A stretch of 64,000 bases of DNA from Liolophura sinensis (taxonomy: Eukaryota; Mollusca; Polyplacophora; Chitonida; Chitonidae). Every line of letters begins with the position of its first letter. The stretch's first letter is position 1. The stretch covers positions 21,425,764 through 21,489,763 of the forward strand of contig NC_088306.1 in assembly GCF_032854445.1 (NCBI RefSeq), given 5' to 3'. Below, piece by piece: positions 1 to 10,900 of this stretch. A program made the position numbers and the translations under genes. The notes under the pieces were generated by a model. It did no database searches, was not told the origin of the DNA, and worked only from the letters and a program-made list of their open reading frames with translations.

Positions 1-33
1 TATCTCCTTATGTTCTTGAGGTGATGGAACAGC

Positions 34-135
34 ATGTTTCCCCCGTGTTCCTTCCACCATAATGCTGGCCATCGTCACTTAAGTGAAATCATCATTTCTT
101 GAATATGACGTAAAACATCAATCAAATAAATAAAT
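34..135 (+). mobile_element. Main SINE, 3' part
   Basis: It shows the body motif CCACCATAATGCTGGCC and the tail AATCAAATAAATAAAT. The 5' head is missing. Confidence 0.75.
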
Positions 136-230
136 AGAGCTCGAACTTGAAACTCCCCTATTAAGGGGGGAAAAAAGGTATGTATTTACTTGTGTTATGA
201 AGAACAGAAAAGCATCCTTTCAATACCACA

Positions 231-311
231 GGTATCTCCCACCTTATTGCTGGCCACAGTCGTATGAGTGAAGTATTATTGAGTATGGCATAAAACTCCA
301 ATCAAATGAAA
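231..311 (+). mobile_element. Main SINE, decayed 3' part
   Basis: It shows a TTGCTGGCCACAGTCGTATG body and a CCAATCAAATGAAA tail. It is truncated and diverged. Confidence 0.65.
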
Positions 312-373
312 TTTGTGTTCAAACCCAGCTTGAATTATGACAGGACCTACTAATAAACTTTTGTGTGTTTCAG

Positions 374-477
374 AAGAGAGGCGACCAACTGTTAACGAGC
401 TGTCAAATAGCAAAAGTGTGCTTCAGAAAGCCACAGGATGGAGACTATACTACATGGCTGCACAGTTAGAAGATCTG
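374..477 (+). CDS. SAP130: SAP130 homologue, third-last coding exon (partial gene)
   Basis: This is the first of three exons for the C-terminus of a SAP130-like protein, a subunit of the Sin3-HDAC co-repressor complex in the nucleus. The exon sits between a CAG acceptor at 371-373 and a GTATGT donor at 478-483. Two bases complete a split codon, then 34 codons follow; key stretches are ATGWRLYYMAAQLEDL. The human SAP130 C-terminus, as I remember it, has a matching GW-hydrophobic-CAAQLLQL segment. The exon ends in phase 0 and joins in frame to the next exon at 697. In vertebrates this conserved C-terminal region is the part reported to bind Sin3A. The N-terminal part of the gene is outside the window. 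The assignment rests on recalled family similarity, not on a search. Confidence 0.85.
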
Positions 478-696
478 GTATGTATACCACTGTACTGTCA
501 CAAGTACCCTTCTTGATATGTTGCTATGAGTGAAATATTCATGGGCATGGCATAAAATCACTAATGAAATAAATAAATAACATGCATGTGAATTGAACAT
601 ATCAAAACCCAATAAAATTGATAAATTAATTAGTTATGGATAGTTCCTGCTGGTTGAGTCTGATTCATTAAACATTCATTTATTGTCTGTCCACAG
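478..696 (+). other. SAP130 intron
   Basis: A short GT-AG intron of 219 nt. A decayed 3' end of the main SINE family occupies about 505-582, again in the sense direction of the gene. Confidence 0.7.
505..582 (+). mobile_element. Main SINE, strongly decayed 3' part
   Basis: It keeps GAGTGAAATATTC, GGCATGGCATAAAAT and an AAATAAATAAATAA tail. Confidence 0.5.
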
Positions 697-825
697 AATG
701 ACCTGGAGAAGCAGATGTGTTCTCAGATCACAGACATCCAGTCGTCCCTTGCCCCACGGGTGAACACCCAGTCCGGTGCCCACACAGAGGAGGTAGCTGC
801 TAGTCGGGTGCATGAACTCACACAG
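697..825 (+). CDS. SAP130: SAP130 homologue, penultimate coding exon
   Basis: This 129 nt exon (43 codons, phase 0 at both ends) lies between the acceptor CCACAG (691-696) and the donor GTAAAT (826). It begins NDLEKQMCSQITDIQ and ends ASRVHELTQ. It continues a predicted helical region; the ending aligns with the HRINELIQ segment of vertebrate SAP130, so the ASRVHELTQ-GNIQRC junction is restored on splicing to 1901. The middle is poorly conserved and rich in S, T and H. An open frame runs on past the donor to 906, but that extension is intronic and has no similarity to the family. Confidence 0.86.
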
Positions 826-1065
826 GTAAATCTCATGGCATTAAGCATTACGCCACAACAGTTTAAATTGTTGAAGGCATATTTACAAAACAGAGGAAAT
901 TCATAAAAACCTCAAAATCAGACAATATAAATACATGGATTTTCAGGGTTTTTGTATTCCATTTCTGGCTTTTGTTAGCGTTGATCGTATTTAATGTGCG
1001 TAGATGGGGGTTTTTTTTCTGTAAAACACAAAATATAATCTTCGCCATGCCTTACCTGCAAACAG

Positions 1066-1304
1066 AGGAGGGATCAGTTGGTTAGCCCAAGCGTCACGTA
1101 ATGACCCAGGAGCCTCTCACCGATGCGGTCGTTGTGAGTTCAAGACCAGCTCATGCTGGCATTCTCTCTGGCGGTAAGTTGGAATGTCTGGCAGCCAGCT
1201 GTGGATGGTCTCTGTCCGGTTTCCTCATACCATAATGCTGGCCGTCGTCATATAAATCAAATATTTTTGAGTACAGCGTAAAACATAAATCAAATAAATA
1301 AATA
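1066..1304 (+). mobile_element. Main tRNA-derived SINE, near full length
   Basis: The head shows a degenerate A box (TCAGTTGGTTAGC) and a B-box-like GTGAGTTCAAGACC, followed by the conserved body (CATAATGCTGGCCGTCGTC) and a tail ending AATCAAATAAATAAAT. It is inserted in sense with SAP130. Confidence 0.85.
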
Positions 1305-1610
1305 CCAGCAGTCTTGGTAGACCAAGTTCACAACGGTTATGGTTAAAAGCCTTGGTGATTGGCCAATCTAGCCTGGTGACGCCAGTGTTCGGTGTATTCT
1401 GATGCTCTCTTTGACACACTAAGTGATTCACAGTATTCACCTTGTGAAAGAGGAATTTGTAACTTCCTCGCTTGGCGTTCAGCATCAAGGGGATAGTGCA
1501 ACGACTGATTGACCCGTATCAGTATAATGGCTCGGGTGGCGTGGCTTATTTGCCATTGGTAATCTGTCTCAGTGAAGTAGCACTATATAAAAGAGTGATG
1601 GGAATCTGTT

Positions 1611-1804
1611 CTGCAACAAGGAGGTACATTACATGCACTATAAGTACTCCTTCTTCCTCGTATAACTGAAAAATTGTTAAATATGACATGTGACCCCAAG
1701 CCCTCACTCACAAGAAGACACCTAATGATTCCTCCTCTTCGTATGACTGAACAATTGTCAAGTTCGACGTTAAACCCCCAAGCATACATTCATTCATTCA
1801 TTCA
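1611..1804 (+). mobile_element. Second SINE family, two adjacent 3' ends
   Basis: About 1611-1724 and 1725-1804 both carry the motif CGTATGACTGAA-AATTGT followed by a GACGTTAAACCCCAAGC-like stretch and a simple CACTCA or CATTCATT tail. The same family recurs at 39351-39465. The element looks 5'-truncated. It was classified by resemblance to a repeat I recall from molluscs. Confidence 0.65.
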
Positions 1805-1900
1805 AAGAGAAATAAATGTCTGGGAAGTAGAAAATCTGAAGTCTAGTGAAAGTTGATTATCACTTTAGCTTTATATGAATGATGTCATTTCTGTTTCCAG

Positions 1901-2050
1901 GGTAACATTCAAAGATGTCAGCTGGTAAATGATCAGCTAGCAGAGGCCAGAAACTCCATGCTGAAGATTTTAGACCACAAGAAAAGAATTCTAGAAATCA
2001 TCAACAAGCACATGAGCAAACGACCAATCAAGAAAAAGGAAAGGTCCTAG
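1901..2050 (+). CDS. SAP130: SAP130 homologue, terminal exon with stop
   Basis: The last exon follows the acceptor CTGTTTCCAG (1891-1900). It reads 49 codons, starting GNIQRCQLVNDQLAEARNSM, then LKILDHKKRILEIINKH, and ends in a basic KRPIKKKERS tail before TAG at 2048-2050. The amphipathic helix and the lysine-rich end match the C-terminus of vertebrate SAP130 (NMQRCKLVMDQ, SMLKVLDHKDRVL, basic tail). This is the best-conserved part of the three exons and decides the call. The SAP130 reading ends here; the 3' UTR follows directly. Confidence 0.9.
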   Translation, partial: GNIQRCQLVNDQLAEARNSMLKILDHKKRILEIINKHMSKRPIKKKERS

Positions 2051-2917
2051 CCAGAAGTTGTTGTGTTGTTTTTTGGGGGGGTTTTTTCGCTTCAGGTTAT
2101 TTCTTTCTTCTATGCTTTTATCATCGTAGAAAGAAACTTTCATTGCCCTGAACAAGTTTGGATTCCATGTCGTTCACATGAAACTGTCTCTGGGATGTCA
2201 TTGGATGATTCCAGTGGGCAATTCCAAATTCTCTCTCTGCTGATTGGTGCAAGACTGAAAAAAAACAGCCAATGAGAGCCATTGTTACAAGACGGTCATG
2301 TCTAGCCAAAGACTCACTGGACAAAGCTCCAAATGTTGACTTTTGTTTTTATTATTGAGATCTGAACCAGACCCGTGGCTGGCTGGTTTGTGTGCAACAT
2401 AACTGTTATGTTGGATTTTATCGTTGAATTTAATCAGAATTGGGTGCCAGGTTAGTGCTTGATTAGGCCCGATTTTTAACTGCTTGTACATTGTACAGTT
2501 TATTGTACAACACAGTTTAAAGTATCCTCGAACATGTTGATGTACAGAGGACAGAGTGATTTACATGTGTACGATTTGCAGTTTGAGTCGTTATCTGTTT
2601 GAAGGTTACCGTTGTAGTTCATACATGGACAGCGTAGATATTATTTGTCATGAAATTGAGGCAGGTTCTTCTGGAAGCATTTTTAACCAAGGCAGCAGAT
2701 ACTCCAGTCAATCCAGCCTCTGTCACAATTGGAGAAATTGTATCTGTAATTTTTTCATTAGGTGTAAAAAAAAAAAAACCCAACAACGGCCCGTATTCAG
2801 GATGAAGCTTCATAGTATTCATCGCTTCACATGATGAGTGGAACTAGTGCATGAAAACTCTGTTTCTTTTTTGTTTGTTTGTATTTTTTTTAGTCTCATG
2901 CTTTAAATCGCTCACTT

Positions 2918-2957
2918 CCCCCCCCCCACACCCTCCACCCCCGCCTTCTCCACCCCC
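2918..2957 (-). other. C-rich tract, possible G-quadruplex on the - strand
   Basis: Runs of five or more C separated by short spacers lie on the + strand, so the - strand has four or more G-runs. It lies in the probable SAP130 3' UTR or spacer. Folding is inferred only. Confidence 0.45.
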
Positions 2958-3974
2958 AGGTACGTGTTTCACTTTATGTGAATGATATCCAACATTTTAA
3001 CTGTTACAGATATGAAACTCAACACAGCAGTTGAAGGTAGTTTCTGTAGAATCATTTAAAGAACAAACAGTAGTTATTTCATAGACAAATTTTCTAAATT
3101 TCTTGGCTTAACTTTGAGTACACTAGAACAGCCTACCCCAGGTGTTTGTAATTATCAGTTGAACTAAATCCCAATAGAGGCTGATGGCATTAGAAGGACC
3201 GACTGCCATTCTTACTATCTCATTAAGTGATGATAAGTTTCCTTGCGTATGGCCAATTCCACAAAGCCAATTCCGACTTAAATCAAAATTTGAAATACTA
3301 TTTTATAGCTTATTTTTGGGCCGAGGTTCCTATTCCACAAAGCCAGTTTTGATTTGGGTTCAAAATTTGAAATATAATTTTAGCGCTTAGTTTCAAGGCT
3401 TGTAAATGAAAATTTTTACCACCCGACAAGTGTTATAATAATATCTGGTGTGAGAGAAATGCAAGGCTGGGCTATGTCTTGCCTGAGCTGAATTTTAGGT
3501 ATGGTACATTTATTCAAGCATGACCACGGCTGAAAGATTTAACCCAGGAATCCTATCTCCACTGCCAGCCAGTCAGCATTGATTCTCTATCCCTTTAAGA
3601 CAAATGTGTGAAAATTTCAATTTCTAAAACTAAAACAGTGTATTAAAGTTTGACTGATTAAAGTCAGAAATGTCTTTGTGGGATTGTGCTCCTGGTACAT
3701 CAAAGTTTGACCATCTCCTATATATTGTTTTAAGATAAATGTGTGAAAATCTCAGCCTCCAGTGCCAAAAAATAAACATTGTTCAAAGGTTATATATTTT
3801 GACATCAGAAAGTGGTTTTCTGGAATAGGCCAATGAAATGCCTCTATTGAGATCTTGCTTTTATGATTTCCAAGTTCTGAACACCAGCGTTTGAGAACGT
3901 CCCATACCGCCATGAAACTGAGTCTATATTGCTACCTTCAGTAGGCCTGTCTTACAAGCTTGTTGCAACTGCCA

Positions 3975-4375
3975 TAGCATTTGCCACGACGACATGTCTC
4001 TTCTGTCTATATGTTGCCATGGTGACATATCTCTTCTATCTAAATGTTGACATGATGACATCTCTCCTCTGTCTGTAGGTTGTCATGATGGCATATTTTC
4101 TCTTGTCTGTATGTTGCCATGATGACATCTCGCCTCTGTCTATATAGTGTATGTTGTCATGACCTCTCTCCTCTGTCTGGTTGTTGTCATGATGACATCT
4201 CTCCTCTGTCTATAGGTTGTCATGATGGGATATTTTGTCTTGTCTGTATGTTGTCATGATGACATCTCTCCTCTGTCTATATATTGCCATGGAAGCATAT
4301 CTGTTCTGTCTCTATGTTGCCATGGTGACATCTCTATTCTGTCTATATGCTAACATCGGTCCTCTGTGTATTGCC
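3975..4375. repeat. Degenerate minisatellite, about 33 bp unit
   Basis: Roughly a dozen diverged units carry the core TGTTGTCATGATGACATCTC followed by TCCTCTGTCTATA, with indels in some units. It abuts a second, much cleaner array with the same 33 bp period. Confidence 0.7.
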
Positions 4376-4389
4376 TTTTTTCTTACACA

Positions 4390-4653
4390 GGGCTCATGTG
4401 ACAGCCTATTTAGACAGACCCCTGGCTCATGTGACAGCCTATTTAGACAGACCCCTGGCTCATGTGACAGCCTATTTAGACAGACCCCTGGCTCACTTGA
4501 CTGCCTATTTAGACAACCCCCTGGCTCATATGACAGCCTATTTAGACAGACCCCTGGCTCATGTGACAGCCTATTTAGACAGACCCCTGGCTCATGTGAC
4601 AGCCTATTAAGACAGATCCCTGGCTCATGTGACATCCTATTTATACAGACCTC
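4390..4653. repeat. 33 bp minisatellite, 8 copies
   Basis: The unit begins GGCTCATGTGACAGCC and ends TTTAGACAGACCCCT; units start at 4390, 4423, 4456, 4489, 4522, 4555, 4588 and 4621. Internal units are nearly identical and the edge units are diverged, as expected from unequal exchange. Since 33 is a multiple of three, both strands stay open and give repetitive apparent proteins that I do not consider genes. Confidence 0.9.
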
Positions 4654-5175
4654 TTCCTATTTTGACTAACTCTAAAGTTAACTCATTTAAGTTAAGTTAA
4701 AGAGAGTAGCTGTTTAACCTGAAGTGACAGCCCTAAGGTGTGATCTCTTGTCTCTGCTGTCGGGAAATCAGTGTTGGTTCTGTATGATTGCTGGAATCAT
4801 AAATCATGGGTCATTAAAATTTCACCTATAAGTTCAAAAAAAATGTAGCATGTGAGGATCTCCTACTGAAGAAATGGAAGTTTCAGCATTACATGAACTA
4901 TTTTAGGACATTTCTTTGCCTTTACAGATGCTCTGTTTAGGTGGAACTGTATGCCATAGGCATAGATGGTTAGGGACAGGTGAAATGTTCAGTAGGTATG
5001 AAGTGTTAACGTGGACCAGTGGCAGATCCTGGTTTACTCGTTATGATCTGACCAATTGTCAAGCTTATAGAGAATCACTGTTGTCATCTGTGATGGCAAG
5101 CACAAATTCACATTGTCTGTGCTATCTACAAAGAAAAGCTGATCTCCTGTTTTTAAACCATGCTTGACTTACTAA

Positions 5176-5358
5176 GAGCCCACATTTGACCCACAGTCTC
5201 AGAGCCCACATTTGCTCCACAGACTCAGAGCCTGAAATTTGACCCACAGACTCAGAGCCCAAAATTTGACTCACAGACTAAGAGCCCACATTTGACCTAC
5301 AGACTCAGAGCCCACATTTGACCCACAGTCTCAGAGCCAACATTTGACCTACAGACTA
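5176..5358. repeat. 26-27 bp minisatellite, 7 copies
   Basis: The unit is AGAGCCCACATTTGACCCAC followed by AGACTC; two central units carry one extra base. The array lies in the SAP130-arrestin spacer. Confidence 0.85.
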
Positions 5359-6135
5359 CAAAAATTCTGCCATTTTATAGCAATATCCCAATACTCTTTC
5401 TTAGTTTTCTCAAGTATTTTGCAAATGCCATGTTTCTTTTTGTTATGCCAAAAAGAAAATTCATTTTCTGGTCCCAGCTTAAGTACTATCCAGGTAATGT
5501 GTAGTTTTCGCAGCATTTCAGGATGTACCAAAATGTGGAGGAAATATTTCATCTTGATGTTGGATTATCTATTTTCACTTCATGATTTACCATACAATGC
5601 AACGAGGCCAGATTCCACAAAGCCAGTTTATTTAAATTAAAATTTTAAATGGAATTTTTGAAGTGTTGTATTAAAAATTAGAAATGTTTTACTAGTATTT
5701 ATGTTCAGACAAAAACATCAGAATTTGATCTTCTTGTTCCATGTGTTGTTGGATGTATAGACGTTTTAGAATCTTTGACTTAAAGTGAAAACTCGCTTTG
5801 TGGAGTAGATCCCAGGGGCCCTCACCAGCTGAGCACCCTTCTGCCCTAAATCCACTAGCCGGTTTACCACTGAGGTTGTGAAGTGTAAACTCAGCTTCCC
5901 CTTGATTCAGCTGCAGCTTTGAGTCAGGAGTGTTTTTGGTGACCTGAACGAGTACAGTAGTTTCAGGGTGTACGAAGTATGATAGAACACCAATCAAGTA
6001 TATATACACCTACGCACTGAACGCCGTACTCGGTAAATTCTGCAGATTAAAATTTGTCTTGAGCTACAGCATTTTACAGTTTGGGTGTTGACCCGCATAC
6101 TGCCTGCATTATGGAAGAAAGCAGTCTGCTAGAAA

Positions 6136-6263
6136 CCTGCAGATGGCCGTGGGTTTCCACCTAACTATGCCCAGTTTCCTGCCACCATAAAGCTGGTCGC
6201 CGTCGTATAAGTGAAATATTCTTGAGTACGGCGTAGGACACCAATCAAATAAATTAATAAATT
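6136..6263 (+). mobile_element. Main SINE, 5'-truncated
   Basis: Body from GATGGCCGTGGGTTTCC through CGTCGTATAAGTGAAATATT, with the tail CCAATCAAATAAATTAATAA. Sense to SAP130. Confidence 0.8.
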
Positions 6264-6774
6264 ATGGAAGAAAGCTGTCTGGCGGGTAATGCTTTGTGTT
6301 TAATAGTAAAACTTAGCAACCGGCTCAGATGACAGATTGTACTAGTATAGTGTTACTACCAGAGGACTGCTCAGCTTGATGAAGTGATGCACCAGTCTTT
6401 TAAAATATTTTTTGCCCTAAGAACTAAATGAATTGTTTGTGAATTCTGGGCAGAAAGGGTGAAAACACATAGCCTGAGTCGATAGATATTGTAAATTAAC
6501 ACGCTGTACAAAAGGCTAATCTTGTACATGTAAGTTGTGTAAATACCATCATGGACTGTTTCTTCTAACCACCTATCCCTATGTGCTATAGTTCTTCTCC
6601 CTCATATCAGCTTTTTAATCCTACTCGGTACAAGCTTTGTATCAGAGTGTATCATACGAATCATGCTGTCTGAGCACTGAGAATCGGCCAATTAAACTTT
6701 ACATGTCATACACATGCTTTTGTCCCGGTTTTGATTTTTTCCTCAGTCAGTGGAGTGAGGGTTCTGACTGACTG

Positions 6775-6975
6775 TTTCTGTCCAATTGTTATAGCTGTGG
6801 CCTGCAGTCTATCACAGGTTCAAATCCAGTTTTGGCTGATTTGGCTTCAGTTTGAAGTTTTGTTGTTTTTCAGCTACCTGGAGTAGGTCAGTGTAGCAAA
6901 TTCTCTGGGTAAGCTGGTTTCCTCCACCCAATGTTGTGACTGCTGTTATAATTGTGGAAAAATTCTCAACCTGTT
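6775..6975 (+). mobile_element. SINE with different tRNA-like head but related tail
   Basis: A B-box-like CAGGTTCAAATCCAG sits near 6813-6827, preceded by GTTATAGCTGTGGCCTG. The 3' part (GGTTTCCTCCACCCA, GCTGTTATAATTGTGGAAAA, ATTAATCAAATAAATGA) is recognisably related to the tail of the main SINE. This suggests two SINE families sharing one tail module. Confidence 0.55.
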
Positions 6976-7462
6976 AAATATTAATCAAATAAATGACTGA
7001 AATATGTAGATTTGATGTGGTGGAGAGAATATGCAAAAGTGTATCAGTACTGATTGCACCCCTGAGGTTGAGGTCAGCGGCACTTGTGCAGGGCTGTTCA
7101 CGCAGTCTCCCAACAATATGGTCTGCCTATCTCTGCGTGGCACAGAAAAAAGTTTGTCGGTAACTTGCCAAAAGCTTGGTTTACCCAGGTTTTCTCAACT
7201 CTTAAATCTGACTGTGAAAATTTCTTGATGACCAGTTTAGCAACAACAGTTAATCGTAAGAGAGGTTTGCAAGGCACCTGGCCAAGGTAAGTTGTCTACT
7301 TCAGGCACATATTCCTTACAGCACATGTGCCACACCCTGTGTACACTCGCTTTACATCACTTGTGGACAAGTTTGAGCTTTGGAACCTGTTCGGTGTAGA
7401 CTTGTTTAGCCTTTGCCTCACTACTGGTATCCTTGCATGGAACTATTTAATCAGCATTCATC

Positions 7463-7468
7463 AATAAA
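7463..7468 (+). terminator. Candidate poly(A) signal for SAP130
   Basis: AATAAA is followed about 30 nt downstream by a GT-rich stretch (GTGTGTGTAT, about 7499-7508), which is the usual layout of a cleavage site. If used, the SAP130 3' UTR would be about 5.4 kb. Other AATAAA motifs, several inside SINE tails, are possible. Confidence 0.25.
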
Positions 7469-7783
7469 ATTATTTCAGGTGATGTAGATAAAAGAGAATG
7501 TGTGTGTATATTCAGTATTATTACAATTATGAGAAAGAAAGATTTGAGTTTTTGTGTTTTCTGGCATCACTTCAGGCTCGTCATGGTGACCCCATGCAGC
7601 GACCTTGGCATTGTTCAAGATTTCTGTACAAACTTTGTTAATGGTGGCAGTCATGTAAAGCGAAGGTGGGGAGCGACACATGCGCTATTTGGAGAATGCT
7701 TCAGGCACTCCACTTTCACCCTGTCCATAAATCTAACCACCATCATATGCTGCGTAAGCGAAATATTCTTGTTTAACACCAAC

Positions 7784-7958
7784 CACTCATGCTGGCTTCC
7801 TCTCCGGCTGTACGTGGGAAGGTTTGGCAACAACCTGTGGATGGTCAGGGGTTTCCTCCGGGCTCTGCCTAGTTTCCTCCCACCATAATTGCTGGCTGCG
7901 GTTGTATAAGTGAAACATTCTTGAGTACAGCATAAAGCACCAATGAAATGAATAAATC
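7784..7958 (+). mobile_element. Main SINE, missing most of the tRNA head
   Basis: Body from CTCATGCTGGCTTCCTCTCC to the tail CCAATGAAATGAATAAAT. A second decayed tail (GCGTAAGCGAAATATTCTTG) lies just upstream at about 7730-7783. This is the last + strand copy before the orientation switch. Confidence 0.8.
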
Positions 7959-7959
7959 A

Positions 7960-10900
7960 TAAGAGACCTTGGTTCAATCCCAGGTTGGGTCATGCAGGAG
8001 ATAATTCATTAATCATTCTGTACATACATTGTACCTTAGAATTGTTACTCAGCGTGCTGGAATTGGCTATCTTTGTACGTTCTTTGTCTTCCATTTTGTG
8101 ATGTTGCGATTTAATCCATAAAGGGCACAGCAGAAAAAAAAATTCACTGAAGCACTCAAAAACCAAATCCTGTATTTCAACAATATTATTTTATATCTGA
8201 AAACATGGAAATACATTCATCTGCAGAAGTACATTTTACAGGAAAACCAAGATTTCACAAAGTACACCATCTAGTTTTGTCGACATACGACTGTCAACTG
8301 GCTACAGATCGAGGCTATTTTTTTGTGACATATCATATCGCGTTCACAATGTTGTAATCGTTACACTAGATCACAAAGTCATAATTAATAGGTTTGTCTC
8401 GGCAAAGATTTATTAACTATATTATTTGTGTCACATCAATAATAGGTATACACTCATTTATGTTACCGGTAATTTAATGAAGTCATTTTTCAGCATCACC
8501 GCTGATGACTTGCGCATTAACTCCTTGTTAATGTTAAAAAAATGTTAAATCTGTTGGATAAAACGGAAGAATACATCTCAATGTGAAAGGTTTAAAACTT
8601 GGATGCTAGATACAGAAATAACTTTCAATCAAAACTCCAGATAACTTATTGTATCAAGTCTGCAGCCAGTGCAGGAAACACAAACTGCTTAAATATAGAG
8701 GAGATACAATTATTGTTATGCACTATTTATGGCCTCACTCTCTGAATTCGCACAATATTATAAATTCTTCATAAAAATTGAATACATGACCAAAATACCG
8801 GCACTGGGTATCGTAAACTTGTAAAACATGTACCACACTATCATTTATTTATCCATTTGTTTTTAATATCCGACGTTAACAGAGTATCCATTTCTACAGG
8901 TAGAACAGTTGAATAACTGCATAAATGAGTTTTATGACCTGACGTATACTGCTAATTAGCAAACCTTCGTATCAGTGACCTTGGTAACACCAAGTTCTTG
9001 TCTTCTTTTCATATTACTGTACACAACATCACATGGTGGTTTTTTTTTTTTTCTTTCTTTCTTTTTTTGTGTACACAGAAAGCTGATGTAATTGTGCAAC
9101 AATAGGTTTTCAAGGTCAAAAGGTCAAGTGTAAGTTAAAAGTTATTACTCCGTTCCATTGCAAAATGCTGGCGATGCATGCTACATCACTACAATTGTCA
9201 GAACGGTCACATCACACCCCAGCTAAACAAATCCTCCTCTTTTTGAAAGCTTTGGCCAAGCCAAGCTCTGTAGTCAAAGTTAAGGAGAGCAAAATCTTTG
9301 ACAAGTTTGACAATTTCAGTTTTTGAAAAGAACATTTATTGGATGGATTTCTTTGTGCTTTACATTCTTCCAAGTGATCTGAACTTCTGCCTTGGTTGAG
9401 GAGTTGAGATATATATTATCACAAGAAAATATACTTCATTTAGGCGAATTTCTCAACAGTTTGAGCAGATTCAGTTAATAATAGCTTCTTCAAAATGTCC
9501 GCATACATCTTCCTTTTAAAAGCATTGATCGATTTCACAAAAAATATTTAAGCTCAGAACAATTTGTACGTTTTGGGGATAACTCAGTGATTTTGAGCAC
9601 ACACAGATAATCAAGTTTTTCCTTCCCACATCTTATTTTCACTACAAGAATACCAGAAATTAACTGTAAAACTAAGTTCCACAAGACCTTAACATCTGAA
9701 TTATGGTCTACACAGGCTGGAAAATGTGGGACATACAAATAAAAGACAAGATAAATTCACACTAATTTAAAATTTTTTTTTTTAAAGCTCACAGAAAGTT
9801 GTATTACAATCTCGAATAAAAATTCTTCCCCGGTTACACACAGCCCAGCAGGTGTAAGGTTTTACAGACAGGCTTGCTTACTGGTGCAGTCTTCTATCTA
9901 CCAGGCTTATTATGACTAGAATATAGTACACTAGACACTAACACAGGCACAGAAATAAAATTAAGGAAAATTTATATACTACAATCATTCCCAACTCTCC
10001 ACCAAAATTACTCTTTTTGGCAAGAAAATGGGAAAAACAATTTCATTTCTTTCTTGCCAGTCATCGATCAGATCTGGTCATTTTTGCTGACCATGTAAAT
10101 GTGCTGGTTTGCATGTACCAAGTTTTTTTTATTTTTCTCCCTTTTCTTTTTCGGACTGTAAAACTACAAGTCTGTTACTCAAGGGGAGTAACTCAGTCAG
10201 TAGGGGTACAATTCTGATTGGCATTTAACCCTATATAACCATGCTCTATTTTGCCTTAGATTAATTATTATTTCTTATCCATTTGGGGCTAATTAGTAAC
10301 ATTAATTGATCACATTAATTGACTGACAGCACATGGAAGCAATGATCTTCCAACATCCACACCTTGAATAACATCACCAAAGCTATCAGACTGATTGGAG
10401 TCATTTCATCAGAGCGAAATTTACATCACTTATTTTCAAAACATCAAAGTAGAGGATTTTATTCCAATACACACTAACTGCCAATATTCTCCTTCACTGG
10501 AATAACAGTCTTATAAAGAGCAGACCTCATACTCACTTGCAACAGGAAATATGATTGGCTGATAAAGCTTGCATCAGATCAGTAACACTTGAGATGAGTG
10601 CTTAATTCATGATGTGATTTGACTGGAATCAATATGGCTTTGTTTTTTTTAGGCTAGTTTCTGAGACTATCTCTTAAACATACAAGTACATGTACTTGTA
10701 TCCAAGTAGTAACAAAGTATATTAACATTTGATAAGGATATATGGGTTTATTATACAACAAAATAATAAATTATCTTATGATCCCTACAATGTATTACCC
10801 ACCTACATCTTCACTCCCTGCGATAAAAACAAAACAGTACACCTTCACAGGGGTCATCTACAATTAACCTAAAATAATGCATGTTTTTATGACAAACTCT

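Larger units (their letters stand above)
1..373 (+). other. SAP130 intron with SINE tails
   Basis: This stretch is intronic sequence upstream of the first visible SAP130 exon. It contains two 3' ends of the main SINE family, at about 34-135 and 231-311, each ending in an AATCAAATAAA-like tail on the + strand. The intron closes with a pyrimidine-rich stretch and CAG at 371-373. I saw no coding sequence in it. The rest of the gene lies to the left of the window. Confidence 0.6.
826..1900 (+). other. SAP130 last intron
   Basis: A GT-AG intron of 1075 nt. It contains a near full-length copy of the main SINE (about 1066-1304) and two tandem ends of the second SINE family (about 1611-1804). The rest shows no recognisable feature. 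Confidence 0.7.
2051..7960 (+). other. SAP130 3' UTR plus convergent spacer
   Basis: No coding exon was recognised here. After the SAP130 stop come AT-rich sequence, a C-rich tract (2918-2957), diverged copies of a dispersed repeat containing ATTCCACAAAGCCA (about 3250-3380, again at 5606-5660), two 33 bp arrays (3975-4653), a 26-27 bp array (5176-5358), and SINEs at 6136, 6775 and 7784. The 3' end of SAP130 cannot be fixed from sequence. One candidate poly(A) signal is listed at 7463. Open frames inside the arrays are by-products of repeat length. Confidence 0.5.

Noticed and set aside
715-906. Continuation of the SAP130 exon frame past 825 to a stop at 904-906
   Set aside because: The GTAAAT donor at 826 followed by the matching exon at 1901 restores the conserved HELTQ-GNIQRC junction; the read-through part has no similarity.
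4235-4669. Repetitive open frames on both strands over the 33 bp array
   Set aside because: A 33 bp unit without stops keeps frames open automatically. There is no start context or similarity to support a protein.
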